From NCBI RefSeq assembly GCF_000283155.1, contig NW_004454160.1, forward strand, positions 8,446,081 to 8,510,080: 64,000 nt of DNA. The letters are read 5' to 3'. Both the position numbers and the translations under genes were made by a program. The stretch comes from Ceratotherium simum simum (Eukaryota > Chordata > Mammalia > Perissodactyla > Rhinocerotidae). Below the pieces are notes generated by a model that was not told where the DNA came from, made no database searches, and was given only the letters and a program-made list of their open reading frames with translations. How positions within the stretch are numbered: the first letter of the stretch is position 1; each line of letters opens with the position of its first letter. Shown here one piece after another: positions 30,669 through 41,654 of this stretch.

Positions 30669-30985
30669 TCTCTGGGCGCTGTTCCCTCCGATTCTCACAT
30701 GTCTTGTCCCCTCACTTCCTCCAGGTCTCTGCTTTCCTCACGTTGTCATTCTGTCCCATCTACAACAGCAGCCCCATCAATCTACTCTCGCATTCTGCTT
30801 CGTCTCTTTCAGAGCTCTTACCACTGATGTGCTATTGTTTATTTATTCATTTGTTTGTTGACTCCGTGTCTCCCCTGGCACATGTGAGTTCCACAAGGGC
30901 AGGATTTATGTCTTCACTGTGGTATCTTCAGTCTCTGGTCTCACTGTTGGTACTCAGTAAGCATTTGCTGAGTGATCAAATGACA
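30669..30985 (+). repeat. L2 LINE, right part
   Basis: L2 resumes: CCTCACTTCCTCCAGGTCTC, CTGTCCCATCTACAACAGC, GTTTATTTATTCATTTG, CACAAGGGCAGGATTTATGT, CTTCACTGTGGTATC, GGTACTCAGTAAGCATTTGC. It ends with the L2-type TGAGTGATCAAATGA tail. Confidence 0.85.
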
Positions 30986-30999
30986 CCTCTTACCACGGC

Positions 31000-31495
31000 T
31001 CACCCTTTGTGATATGGCCCCGTTGACCTCTTGGATCTCATCTCAGGCCTCTCCCTTCCCCACGGGGCACCAGCTACGATGGCCTCATGGTGGGTCCTCA
31101 GACATGCCAGGCCCATTCTTGCCCCAAGGCCTTGGGACTTGCTGCCTGGTGCAAGCCTCCCCTGCTGTCTGTATGGCTCTTCCTTCTCTCCTCTTATGTC
31201 TCAGAGAGGGCTTCCCTGACCTCTCTAGCTATCTATCTTCTCTATACCTCTGACCCTAGATCTTTCATTCACAAGACTCTGCTTTATTTACTTTAAAACT
31301 CATATTGCTCTAGGAAATCATATGTTTAATGATTGGTTGGCTTTTTCTTGTTTGTCTCCTGCAGACAAGAATGTAGATTCTGGAGACATCAACCGTGTGT
31401 GACTTGTACCTCACTGTGTCCCCAGCATCTAGCCCCATGCCTGGCATAGAATATGAAATCAATAAATGTATGTTGACTGAATGAGTGAGGCAGTG
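31000..31495 (+). repeat. second L2 LINE 3' end
   Basis: Another forward L2 follows directly: GGCCCATTCTTGCCCCAAGG, CCTTGGGACTTGCTG, CTTATGTCTCAGAGAGGGCT, TCCCTGACCTCTC, CTCACTGTGTCCCCAGCATC, CATGCCTGGCATAGAATATG, AATCAATAAATGTATGTTGA. It has its own 3' terminus, so it is a separate copy from 30290-30985. Confidence 0.87.
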
Positions 31496-32079
31496 ATTTT
31501 GGGGTGGGCAATGAACCCCAGCTTTGCAGGAGCACTGGGGACTGCAGTGAGGGGGAGGACTGAACCCGGGAACCAGCCTGGAGAGGGTTTCCACTAGGAA
31601 GCTTGCCTGCACCTCGCCCCGTGGTGACCAAGCATGCGTAATTAGCAGAGCTGATTGCGAGTGAGGGAGTCTGGAAAGGACTTCCTAGCTCTCTGCTTCT
31701 TTCGGTCTCCCTGGCAGTTAGGAGAGGCCATCTCCTTCCCACTGGAAGGTGCTCCTTCAGGCCCAGAGAGTGCCTCCTCTGTGCTCCCTGTCCCCGTTTG
31801 TCACTTGCTGCAGTTGATGACAAGACCCAAAGGGATGATGATACCCCGGTGACCTTGGAGGCTGCCATGGAAACTGGCAGACTGGCTCCCCAAATGATGA
31901 TGGAGGGCGTGTATATCCTCCCTGGGGTGTCACCTGAGGAAGAAGCCAGCTTCTTGTGTTTTCACTCACTGAACTTTGAGCGTTTGTTACCAAAGTGAAG
32001 CCTAGCTAATTAATGTATGGCTGTAACCATTGTGTCTACTATATAGAAAGCGCTCGATAGATGTGTTCTTGAGTTCCCT
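31496..32079. other. apparently single-copy non-coding DNA
   Basis: No gene seen. The 159-codon minus frame (31389-31868) overlaps the L2 and has no domain. A short L2-like tail (CTACTATATAGAAAGCGCTCG) lies near 32038. Confidence 0.45.
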
Positions 32080-32180
32080 GGGGAGGGAGATCTGTTTATT
32101 CCGGCAAATGGAACAGAATTGTGTTAATTAAAGGGAGCCAGCTGTGTTCCCTCATTTGCCCAGACAGTGCTCGTGTACTT
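32080..32180. promoter_or_regulatory. short CNE-like block
   Basis: GATCTGTTTATTCCGGCAAATG then GTGTTAATTAAAGGGAGCCAG holds a TTAATTAA homeodomain-type core and retained CpGs (CCGGC, CTCGTG). It is distinct from both flanks and matches no repeat. Low confidence. Confidence 0.25.
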
Positions 32181-32867
32181 CTTAACTCCCTATCAAAGGT
32201 CATCAAACTTATGTGCATGGGTCCCTCTCTCTGGGTTTAGCAGGGGACAAACGTGTAAAGTGGTGTCCTTCAAGGCACAAGCAAAAAGGAGTTTGTGAGG
32301 GATTCCTACAGTCAGAGAGAGGCAGCTACAATGGTATCCCACTCTATCTGTGTCACCAATAAGACACCCTGGGGGTAGATGCCACAGCATGATTGGCTGC
32401 ACCTATAAGAGATCCCTGTGATGGATTTCCAGGGACTCTTTTGATGGAAATTCATCTTAGCAGGTTGGTGCTAGATCTTCCTGGATCAAATGCTTTTTTT
32501 GACATACCTCCACTCTCAGACTGGTTCCCTGGCTCCTTTGTGTTCAATGACCCTTGGAATTTCTATAGCCTGAGGCTTGGTTGCACATTCTTAATTCAGT
32601 TTCTTTTAAGAGTTTTTGCATGAGCCTTGACAATTTTCTTCATGCAGAGTCTTCATCTCCCCTTACAGTGGACCTTGATCTTGCTTTCACAGTTGCCACT
32701 ATACTTGGGCATGGACAGATCTTTCTCTGTGGTTCAACCAAGAGAGATCAGATTTTTTTTTAAAAGAAATTTTACTTTGAAATTAAGGAAACAAGAAAAA
32801 TTTAAGAACACAGCCCTTAACAAGCTTAGAGAACGTTGGTTCCTTGGTGGGCATAACTCATAGGTGA
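32181..32867. other. unassigned non-coding stretch
   Basis: No repeat or exon recognised. A poly-T/poly-A junction lies at about 32753-32765 (TTTTTTTTTAAAAG). Confidence 0.4.
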
Positions 32868-33075
32868 ATCACTCAACGAGTGTTTATTGGGCTCCTATAA
32901 GGCATTGCACTGGTTGCAGGGTATTAGTTGAATTAGTTGAAGATGAATAGTTTTCAAGCTTTGACCTCAAAGAACTCCTGGTATATACAAAAAAACCAAA
33001 AAACAAATGGGAAAACATTATACAATATAATGTGATAAATGCAATAATGGAGGCACATAGTGGGTGGGATTTTTC
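32868..33075 (-). repeat. L2 LINE fragment
   Basis: Reverse L2: CACTCAACGAGTGTTTATTG, GGCTCCTATAAGGCATTGC, TTTGACCTCAAAGAACTCC, then ATTATACAATATAATGTGAT and AAATGCAATAATGGAGGCAC, the equivalent of the L2 block 'gtgataagtgctatgatagagg'. Confidence 0.75.
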
Positions 33076-34279
33076 AGCACATTTAAGAAGGTCCCAAATT
33101 CCTTCCTTTCCTAGGTATTGTCTGCAGAGCCCTGCTCCAGGGTCTCTCCTCTCAGTTTGGGGCGCCACATTCTTCTTGTTTCCTAGTTTGCCACCCATTG
33201 CAGGGGCAAAAAGATTGCAGAAGGAATTATGTTCTCCTGTACCAATGACAGCCTCACACACTGGATTTTAGGGGTAGTCCTACATTTATGTATGTATTAT
33301 CCTTTTAAATAAATAATATTCAATAAATGCAAAACTTCATGTGATTTGATTAGCATACCTTTATAGGGCTTTGTATATAAAAAGATGTAATAAATCAGAA
33401 AAAAAATCCCTTGAGTAGAGTAGAGCCCCCTTTCTAATTTGGAAAATATGACTGCTTCTTTAAGTGAACAACAGGAGGAAAGTAGCCCCTACCCAGGGAT
33501 ATCTGTTTACTTCTGGAAGAATCTGTGCCCCAAGTTGTAACTAGCAGTCCCCAAGGTACCCAGCCTTCAGGTCCCCTGGGAGAAGTACCAGATTCTCTGT
33601 CACCAATGTTCCCTCCTACTGGTTGTTCTCTGACATGAGAAGGAAGGAGGCCTGGTCAGCTCCAGAAAGGGCACCTCCCTTCAGATCACCTTCCAGATTG
33701 GTCAGAGAACCTCACTGGAAACAGTATCATCAGTCTTTGCTCTCTTGATCCAATTCTGGGCTGAAAGAAAGAAGAAGGAAAAAGAGAAGTGAAAGGCCCT
33801 GGGCACTGGGGTGGGTGGGGGTGGAATGACGGCAGAGAAGATGGCTGCTGCCCTGGTGCTTTCCTGTGCAAGGCCCAGGTCACGGGGCTCGGGGAGACGA
33901 TGTTCTCTTCTGTGTTGGCTTCTGTCCTTATCTGTCTCTGATTCTGCTACTTCTTCTGTATTCTGGTGGCTTCCTGGAGGGAACTATAAATGACTGAGGA
34001 GTGGGAAAGGAGGGGTTCTCCAGAATCAGGGGAGATACCTTTATTCTTTAGGTTGGGGTGCTAAACTAGGGTGCCCTAGGTACAGACACTCAGAATTAGC
34101 TCTCAACTCCATGTGTGAGGAAGAGAAGGAAAAGGAATTAGCAATAAGTTATCCACTTCTATCCATTTTAGAAACGACCCTGCTGGGGACACTGAAAAGG
34201 CTCCTGCAGTGCCCCTCCCCACTGTACCCATCCCCCCATCTATGGACAAAAGCCCTAGTGGAAAATACCTGAGTTTTAG
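33076..34279. other. apparently single-copy non-coding DNA
   Basis: No gene or recognisable repeat. AT-rich part at 33280-33400; a G-rich, CpG-containing part at 33800-33900. The 60-codon frame at 33811-33993 has no domain. Confidence 0.45.
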
Positions 34280-34445
34280 AGGACAGGATCTGGCTTGAGT
34301 TCTAGTCCTGCTGCCTACTAGCTGAGTGGCTTAACTTCTCTGAGATTTGCTTTTCTCATCTGCAAAATGAGGAGTGAAATGAGATAATGTGTGAAAAGTG
34401 CCTCTAAATAGCAAAGTGTTATACAAGCAACAGCTAATGCTACTA
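34280..34445 (+). repeat. MIR SINE fragment
   Basis: Forward MIR: GCTTGAGTTCTAGTCCTGC, CTACTAGCTGAGTGGCTTAA, CTTCTCTGAGATTTGC, CTCATCTGCAAAATGAGGAG, GAGATAATGTGTGAAAAGTG. Confidence 0.82.
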
Positions 34446-35199
34446 CAGGTAAGTGGCAGTCTTGGGCCTCACATGGGAACACCGACCCTTGGTCCTACAG
34501 CATAAAAACCTTGGGACTCTCTTCAGACCCTGACATTCTTCAGAGTCTCCCATCTTCCCAGGGCCCCAGAAGAAGCAGGAGGTGAGCAGAGCCTTCTGCG
34601 GCCTTATGAGATTCTCCCCGTCTCCTAGGGAGGACTTGCTTGAACATCTCCTTTCCCCTGTTCATGTCTGTGCTCATGCTCCTCCCTGGCCTCACCTGCC
34701 TTATCTGCTAGGATATTCCTGACTCATGGCCCAGGACAAACGTTACTTGCTGTCTGTGACTTTCTCTGACTCTCTGAGAAAATCAATTTCTTGCTTATCC
34801 ATGTTCTGTAGCACTTTGTAGAAGCTCTGTTGATGTCTAGCCGAGTCTAGTTACAGCTGTTTCTTACATTTGTCTTTCTCATTAGACTGTGAACTCTTCT
34901 AAGCCAAGAACCATGTTTTCTTATTCAGGGCCAAAGATGTAGGTGTGCGTGAGTGTCTTTATTCTCATGGCTGAGCCGCTAGAGGAGGGCTTGATCCTAG
35001 TCCTGTGGTGCAGAAAGAGGAAAGGTTGATCGGCGGGGAGTGGGAAGGAGGTGTGTAGTAATCTTCTTGGCTTTTCAAATGCCTGGAGGTAAGCAGAAAA
35101 GGAGGTGGCATGGGCAGGACCTGGGTCATTCTTAAGCCTCAGTAACTTACTCAGCAACACATATCCACAGGAAGGAGAAATTCTCCGTGAGATAAAGAA
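34446..35199. other. apparently single-copy non-coding DNA
   Basis: No repeat or exon recognised. Confidence 0.4.
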
Positions 35200-35331
35200 G
35201 AGACTGGAGCTAAAAGACTTGAGTTCAAGTCTTGCTTCTGTCCATTTACCGACAGTGGTGTCTTGGGCATATCAACCATTCTGAGCTTTAATTTCCTGCT
35301 TTGGGGTGAAAATAAAAGGACAGTGCAGTGC
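35200..35331 (+). repeat. MIR SINE fragment
   Basis: Forward MIR: GACTGGAGCTAAAAGACTTG, GAGTTCAAGTCTTGCTTC, GTCTTGGGCATATCAACC, TTAATTTCCTGCTTTGGGG, GTGAAAATAAAAGGACAGTG. It stops where the LTR-like sequence begins. Confidence 0.65.
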
Positions 35332-35344
35332 TGTTCACCAAATT

Positions 35345-35728
35345 CTGTCTCCTTTCCTCCTGAGCACCCAGCCTCCCTTGGAATTAGGAAGGTCGTATGA
35401 CTGAGTTCTGGCCAATGAATGTGGGTGGAATTGATGTTCCCCACTTCTAGGCCTGGCCCATAGAAACCTCCTGCAGGATCCTCCATAATCTATCTTTCCT
35501 TGTCTGTGCACTACAAATGAAGGACTTGGGGGTTCTAGGGGATGACAATGCCACAGGATGAAAGGAGTCCGGTCCCCAATGTGGGGACCCTCTATCCCTC
35601 TATGTGGGATAGAGTTTCCCCTCTTTTCTGCCCATCTGCATTGAACTATGATGAGAACAAGAAATTCTTTCATTATGTTAAGCCACTGAAGTTATGGGGT
35701 CATTTGTTATAACAGTTAGCCGCCTTTG
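35345..35728 (+). mobile_element. old LTR (ERVL/MaLR-like)
   Basis: Recognisable by GACTGAGTTCTGGCCAATGA, TGATGTTCCCCACTTCTAGG, CCTGGCCCATAGAAACCTCC, GACAATGCCACAGGATGAAA, and the 3' end TATGTTAAGCCACTGAAGTT then GGGGTCATTTGTTATAACAG. These are typical of old mammalian ERVL-related LTRs ('tgtgttaagccactgagatttggggg'). No internal retroviral region is attached. The exact subfamily is not assigned. Confidence 0.75.
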
Positions 35729-36224
35729 ACAGGGTTTAAATGGACAAAAGTTCTTCAGAAACTTCAAAGTGCTATACTAATGTTACTGGTTATTATCATG
35801 GCTTTTATTCTAGAAAACCTTTTGAGTGCACAGCTGCTGACTTTTTCCAGGCTCTACATAGTCCCTGCATTTTCTCAAGGATGGAGAGGGGACCAGGGGA
35901 GACCCTTAGAAAGTATCCAGTGGTCTGACTGCATGGAGGTGTGCATGGCTGGATGCCAAGAGTAAGACTCCTTCCAGAAAGAGGGACCCTGATTGACTCT
36001 CATGCTTGGAGGGGCAAGCCCATCTCAGAATAGACTCTAGGCAGTGGTACCCAGCACAGAGGGCTGTCATGTGGGCTTGGGGCCAGCTGCTTAAACGCTG
36101 AGTGCTCCAGGGCTAAAAATGGGAGGCAAAACTGAATCAATTGTCAACAGGCTCTGGGAGACCTTGCTGACCATGTGAGCCACCCAGAACTCTGCACCCT
36201 CCACATGTGGCTGCTCCCAATCAC
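35729..36224. other. apparently single-copy non-coding DNA
   Basis: No repeat or exon recognised. Confidence 0.4.
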
Positions 36225-36435
36225 AGGCCAGATGCTTTATCTACATTAACTCTGAATCTCTACAACTCTGGGATATGCATTGTTATTCCCCCTCTTACAG
36301 ATGAAGAAACTGAGGCCCAGGGAGGTAGAGTAACTTGCCTAGGATCACACAGCTAGTAACTACCAGAGCCAGGATTCAAACCCAAGTCTCTCTGACTTAA
36401 AGCCTGTGTCCTTGATACTGTACCTTGCAGCCTTC
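36225..36435 (-). repeat. MIR SINE, near full length
   Basis: Reverse MIR: GATGCTTTATCTACATTAAC, TGTTATTCCCCCTCTTACAG, ATGAAGAAACTGAGGCCCAG, GTAACTTGCCTAGGATCACA, CAGCTAGTAACTACCAGAGC, GATTCAAACCCAAGTCTCTC. Well preserved for this family. Confidence 0.92.
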
Positions 36436-36614
36436 CCAACAGGGTAGAGGTACAATCCCTCCCCCCAGGTCAGGGCTGAGAAAAGTGACCCCCTGGCTCC
36501 ATCCTGGGATTCTTCATGGTGTTGGCCCCTCTCACCAGCATGTCTGTCTCCTGAGTTCGGGAGAAACTCCTTCCTGTGATCATGAGCATGTGAAACCTCA
36601 GGTCGACAGGTAGA

Positions 36615-36775
36615 GGCCAGCAGGAAGAAGAAATGGAGAGAACGCGAAGGGTTGGTGTTGGGGAGAAGGAAGGGGAGAGGGTGAAGGGAGAGGAAGAAGA
36701 GGAGGGCGAAGAAGGAGCTGAGAAGGTCAAACATGGAAAGGAAGGGAAAGGCAAGGGGAAGGAGGAAGAAGTTGC
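36615..36775 (+). repeat. GA-rich purine tract
   Basis: About 160 bp of plus strand consists almost wholly of A and G (GGAAGAAGAAATGGAGAG, GGAGAAGGAAGGGGAGAGGG, GAGGAAGAAGAGGAGGGCG, AAGGGAAAGGCAAGGGG). It is low complexity, not a regular microsatellite. Long purine tracts can form triplex or H-DNA. Confidence 0.85.
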
Positions 36776-37199
36776 CTCCCTGGAGGTTTTCATCTTGAGT
36801 TGAGTGCCCTCACTGTGGGGAGGGAGGGTGGTGGACTGTCCCTGGGTGTCTGGGTGTCCTCCAGTACCTGAGAGTCTGTGAGCATTTGATGCCTCTCTGG
36901 GACCAAGCTGCTTCTCAGTTTAGCCTAGCCCAGAAATTGAGAACAGTTTCAACTATTTTCAGTTAAGCAATTGATTGTTCAAAACCTAGCCCACTCTGAG
37001 AGTCATCCTGGAGCCGCACAAGCCATACCTGGAGTTCTCACAAGCATGAACCCTCTTCTTGGATGTGTGCAGTATGTGTCTGGGAGAAGTCATCCCTTCC
37101 GATCTGCCTGTGCCTGGCCTGGGAGGCTGGGATGGATACCACCACATGGTTTTCTGGCAGCTCTGCTGGGGCCATCTAGCCAGCTACCCTGAGAGACGC
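36776..37199. other. apparently single-copy non-coding DNA
   Basis: No repeat or exon recognised. Confidence 0.4.
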
Positions 37200-37330
37200 C
37201 TGGCATAATAATGCTATATTTGTCTTTTTCCAACTGTCATTCTGTTAATGTTTGTGTCTAACCCAAAAAGCTTTCAACAACAGCCAGCACCACTTCTCTG
37301 ATCCTGATTGGGAGGAGAAAATACATTAAA
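37200..37330. promoter_or_regulatory. CNE-like block
   Basis: GGCATAATAATGCTATATTTG, CATTCTGTTAATGTTTGTG and AAAAAGCTTTCAACAACAGCC form an AT-rich repeat-free block between GC-richer flanks, with homeodomain/forkhead-like cores (TAATAATG, TTAATGTTTG). Composition-based guess. Confidence 0.25.
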
Positions 37331-37639
37331 AAGCAAGTTGCTTCTCCAATTGTTGCAGGCCTATGGCTCAGGAAGGCTCTGGACTGGGTCCTCCCAGGAG
37401 CTCCGCCACACCGCAGCGTCCCTGCCAGCTTCCCAAAGCCTTTCTTTGGGGCTGAGCTTCAGGGAAGGTAATGAGGGTTCTGGTTCACAGCTTGTGGAGA
37501 AGATGGACTTTCTGTATTTTTCTCAGACTTGGAGTGAAGTTGGAGGAATGAGCGGTGGCTGAGCCTCTAGAAGTACACCCTGGTGACCTGAACATGTGCC
37601 CACATGTTGGCATTGGTGGGGGAAAAATCTTCAAGCAGA

Positions 37640-38180
37640 GTCTCATTAAACCTCCTTACGGGAGAATTCTCCTGTTGTGGAAAATCGAGATTTTGCATGG
37701 TGTTTTGAAGTTAATCTGTTAGAACCTCTTGTTTGTTTTACTTTCAAAATAACTTTTTTGTTTTTGAGGGAAGGAAAACCTTTAGTCATGTTCCTAATTT
37801 TAAGAGGCTCCGCCAAGTCTTTTTCACTGGTTGAATTATAACAAGACCAGTGAGGTCATAGTCAGTGGATTAATTATAGCAGGGCTGGTGAGAAAATTCA
37901 ACCTCCTTTGATAAACACGGCTTTAGTTACTTTAAGTGAACAATTTTCTACAGCAAACATTTCAACACGTTGTCTCCTATAGCAAACTTTAATGGTCTCA
38001 TGTTTACAAGTCAACAGTCCTTAGAACTCAAACTATTCAGTATTATAGGAAAGTTCTCTGCCTTTTTTCATGAACAGACTTCGATGGAAACTCAACTTTA
38101 TGATGACAAGATACAGAAAGAGTATGGATTTAACCTAAATTTTGTATCGGATATGTAAATATTTTCTAACCTTTTTCATC
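37640..38180. promoter_or_regulatory. CNE-like AT-rich block with imperfect 38-bp tandem repeat
   Basis: Long AT-rich, repeat-free block. It contains GTTAATCTG, GGATTAATTATAGC (TAATTA core), CCTTTGATAAACACGG (TCF-like CTTTGAT next to a forkhead-like TAAACA) and TTTAGTTACTTTAAGTG. Two 29-bp units, 37826-37854 and 37864-37892, match at 21 of 29 positions with a 38-bp period (shared core AATTATA-CA). Short frames cross it, but I see no coding signature. Confidence 0.35.
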
Positions 38181-38599
38181 TGTCTAAGCAAAGGCCCACG
38201 TTAACCCCAGGTTTTGCATCCTCAAAGCACTTGTGTCAATAGCTTCTTTACTTAATGTTTTTTTCATTAGGTGCCATTTAATCAAATCTGAATAAAATAA
38301 TTTGGGGCTTATTTTATTTACACATACATATATATATATATTTCCATATCTAGTTGTGCTATTTGCTGAACAAGCTACTTTGCAATACAATGGGGTAGGA
38401 TTAGAATGAGCTGGAAGCTTGCCTTGGAAGGAAGAAAAGTAGGGAGGCAGGTTTCTTCAAATTTGATCCTCTCTTGTGTGCCACCTGAGACCTGGATATG
38501 GAGGCCTGCCTTGCAATGGAGCCGACCCTGGGGAACGTGGAAGCAGAGAATTAGGAGGTGCAGTGTAGTGTTTCCTGCCTGGGTCTTTGTCCAGTCTGT
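38181..38599. other. unassigned non-coding stretch with short AT repeat
   Basis: A short (AT)n run lies at about 38327-38340. No other repeat or exon recognised. Confidence 0.4.
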
Positions 38600-38705
38600 G
38601 ACTGTGTCTGAACTGTATCCATAGTGGGGCTCCCTATGAACCAGTACCCACCGTAGGGCCTGGAACACAGTGGGGGCTTAATAAATATTCAGTGATTAGA
38701 TAGAT
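38600..38705 (+). repeat. L2 LINE 3' tail
   Basis: GTAGGGCCTGGAACACAGTG, GGGGCTTAATAAATATTCAG and TGATTAGATAGAT follow the L2 terminus 'gtgcctggcacatagtaggtgctcaataaatattt'. Only the last ~100 bp. Confidence 0.65.
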
Positions 38706-39076
38706 CAATGAGCAACTTCTCTGGGTAAGGGGTGAGCGCACTGCTTCCCAAGCTGCCTGCACTGTCTGGACCCCAGAGAATGAATCTAATGCCTCTAACT
38801 GTAACTCGCTGTGACTCTAGCCAGTCAGTGCCCCATCTGTCTCCTTTGGGCCCAGGACATGGAGTGACGGTGGGACAATTAGAAGCAGGGTGCTCCCAAA
38901 TCATCCTGGCTGATCATCCTGGAGACGGAATAGTACTTGGATGACAGGCTGGATATCCTCTGGCTGTGGTGTATTGGTCACTTCTTAGACCGAAGAGCTC
39001 AAAGTATTGTCCCTACCATCACCTCATGTGTCCTCCTGATGTCCCAGGGAAGGGCAAGATGGTTTTATTTCGCTAG
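38706..39076. other. apparently single-copy non-coding DNA
   Basis: No repeat or exon recognised. Confidence 0.4.
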
Positions 39077-39298
39077 ACCAGGAGTTGGCAAACTTCTTCT
39101 GTAAAGAGCCTATAGCAAATATTTTAAGATTTGTGGGTCATACGGTTTCTGTCACAACCACTCAATTCTGCCATTGTAGTGTGAAAATGGACATAAACAA
39201 TCAATAAACAGATGAGTGTGGTTGTGTTCCAATAAAACTTTGTTTATAAAAACAGGTAGTGGCCAGACTGGGCCCATGGGCCATACTTTGCATTAGAC
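39077..39298 (+). mobile_element. non-autonomous hAT-Charlie DNA transposon
   Basis: The sequence CCAGGAGTTGGCAAACTTCT, GTAAAGAGCCTATAGCAAAT, ATTTTAAGATTTGTGGGTCA, TACGGTTTCTGTCACAACCA, GTTCCAATAAAACTTTGTTT, then GGGCCATACTTTGC is the well-known 'caggggttggcaaactttttctgtaaagggccagatag...' element family (MER1/MER3-like group, hAT-Charlie). The left terminal repeat CAGGAGTTGGCAAAC is clear. The right end has decayed. No transposase is encoded, as expected. Confidence 0.82.
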
Positions 39299-39344
39299 TA
39301 TAAGTTCTGTGAAGCAGAGAGTGTAACTGTTTTGGTCTTGACAG

Positions 39345-39605
39345 GGAGTATATGGTAGTGGTTAAGAGCATGGTCTGGGATCAGACAGTCTGGGTTCAAA
39401 TCCTGTTCCACCACTTCCTAGCTGGGTGATCATGAGCAGGCTGTTTAATTTCTCTGTGCCTCAGTGTCCTCATATGTAAAGTGAGGATAATAGTAGTGTC
39501 TACCTCATAGGGTTAGTGTGAGAATTAAATGAGATAATATGAGCAAAGTGCTTAGAACAGTGTCCACACATAAAAAACACGTAGTGAATGTTAGCTATTA
39601 TTAGT
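39345..39605 (+). repeat. MIR SINE, full length
   Basis: The best preserved MIR of the window: ATGGTAGTGGTTAAGAGCAT (tRNA-like head, A box), GACAGTCTGGGTTCAAATCC (B box), TGTTCCACCACTTCCTAGCT, GTGCCTCAGTGTCCTCATAT, GATAATAGTAGTGTCTACC, TCATAGGGTTAGTGTGAGAA, TTAAATGAGATAATATGAGC, AAGTGCTTAGAACAGTGTCC, and TAGTGAATGTTAGCTATTAT. Confidence 0.95.
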
Positions 39606-39668
39606 TTGATCTCCAATATTTAGTACAGTGCCTGGCACAATGAAGATGCTCAGTAAATATTTATGTCA
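39606..39668 (+). repeat. L2 LINE 3' tail
   Basis: CAATATTTAGTACAGTGCCTG then GCACAATGAAGATGCTCAGT, AAATATTTATG is the L2 3' terminus. It directly follows the MIR. MIR and L2 share their 3' end because MIR borrows L2 machinery. Confidence 0.72.
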
Positions 39669-41654
39669 TGATCCTGAGGCCCAGGAAGGCACAACATCTT
39701 GTGTGATGTCTCAGAGTGAGGTAGGAGTGGCACTGCATCATGAAACCACATGGCTGACTTCCAGACTTCTGTGCTATGTTCCAGAAGCCTTTAGTGGCAT
39801 GACAAGTTCTTGTTATGAGAACTTCAAATTATTTATAGTCTCATCGTTCTCCATAGGACAACTTTTTTATAGGTTCATTGCCTTCAGTCTCCCAGCCCTG
39901 GAAACCATCTTCCCTAAAAGATGAGGGTTAGGGAAAAAACCTTCAACTTCTAGGTTGCCCTGTGTGTCCCTACCTCCCTACTTCCTTCAGTGGCCTCCAC
40001 ACCTACCTTTCCCAGGGTCTGACTCAGTAGCAGTGACAGGGGAGTAGGATGAGGTCCGAGTAATGAGGTAACCATGAGAACAAAGAGGTGCACGGTACAG
40101 GAAGGGGGAGCCTCACCCTAAGTTGAGGCTTGCTGTCTCACCTATTCTATCTCCTGGATTGCCTGGACTGGAGGATCCAGCAGGTGAGGACTTCCATTTC
40201 TGAAAACAGATTAAGGATGAAGTTCACACCCTATTTAGCTTTCAGGAGCTTATCACCTTTACACCTGAGCACTCTTGATGATCCCTTGTCCCTGCCATTC
40301 TCAGTTACGGTCTGTTTAAACTCCCTCCCCTTCTCTGCAGCCACCACAGCCAGAGGATGGGGGCAGAAGGTGAGGTGAGTGGGCCCTGCCCCTCCTCTAG
40401 TGTGCTGGCATTGCCCAGGCCTGGGCAGACAGGGGACTCCTTAGGCAGCTGGCAGATCAGTAAAGGGTAAGGGAAGGGAGGATGCCAAGAACTGGGCCTT
40501 ACAGGGCAGGAGGACTTGGGTGAGCTCATGGAGGCTGCATGTGAATGGCACTGGAGAAGCTCTCCTAGAGAGGACTCCCCTGTGTGAGGAGCAGGCCCAA
40601 ATGCCCACCCTCAGCTCTCATGCAGGCGTGTTCCCTCCAACTCTCCACAACAGACGTGACTGCACACTCACTCCAGGTGGGGGCACAGAGAAGGACCCTT
40701 TCCTTGCAATTCCACACTCCTCCGGTGCTCTGTGTAAGGTATTAACATGTTCCCTACTCTCTTTTCCACGTGGGAGCTGAACCTCGGAGCCTGACTCTCC
40801 TCACCCTAGTCCCAGCCCTCCTCCTTTGTGAACCCCGAAGGCCCCATGCAGCAAGACCACCAGCTGGGCAGCTAGAAGGCCTTGTAGGGTGGAGGGGAGG
40901 CACCACCGCAGGAGCGGTGCTGCTGCAGCTAGAGGACTGCCACCAGTGAGGTGGACAGCTCATTCGCTTTGGTTTGGGGTTGCATGAGGTCAGTGTGACC
41001 AGAGCTGGATGACCTCTCCAAGCTCTGGCCACTGGTTCTTCTTCATTTTCTCCCCAAATCTCGAAAGAGCAAAACACTGGCAAGGGAGGAGGCTAGGGGG
41101 CTTTGAAGGGAGGGACTGAGGGCTTGGGTTTCATTTTGAAAAGAAAAGGGCTTGTCCTTTGCTCCTTGGTGCTCTGATGGGTTGACTATGAGCCGCTCAG
41201 GTCTTTCTTTCTCCCTCTCTAGGAGGGATTCTTAACACGGGCCACTGAATGTTGTATGGGCTTTGGGAAGCCTGTGAACACCTGAGTTGGCACGTAAGGT
41301 GTGTGCTTATGTGTGTATGTGCATTTTCCGGGGAAGAGGCTTGTAGCTTAGATCAGATTCTCAAAGAGGTCAGTGGTCCCCAAAGGGTTAAGAAACACTG
41401 ATTATTTGCTGATTGAAGCAGAAAATTGTTCTGGGAAGTTTGTCTGGGGACTTCCTTAACTAAAGACAGAGCTTTGTCTTTGGAGATGAGTGGAAATAGG
41501 GGACAGGAGCCAGGGGAATTGTTAGAACCATCTGGCCCACGTCTCTGAGCCTCAGGAGAACTTTCACAGTGGGGCATTTGAGAGTTCTTGTAACACTCAC
41601 CTTTCCCTAAATATTTATTGTTTTTACCCTTTGTCTCTTTGTTACTAAAAGATA
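39669..41654. other. apparently single-copy non-coding DNA
   Basis: About 2 kb with no recognised repeat and no supported exon. The 127-codon minus frame (41353-41736) and the 109-codon frame (40754-41083) show no domain. The latter lies in a GC-rich part with scattered CpGs. Confidence 0.45.

Noticed and set aside
31389..31868. 159-codon minus-strand frame
   Set aside because: Half of it lies antisense to an L2 3' end and no domain is visible.
33811..33993. Frame beginning at a GC-rich, CpG-containing start, resembling a first exon
   Set aside because: No CpG island of useful length, no promoter motif and no downstream splice partner could be supported.
39345..39440. tRNA-like head of a second element
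   Set aside because: It is the 5' part of a MIR SINE.
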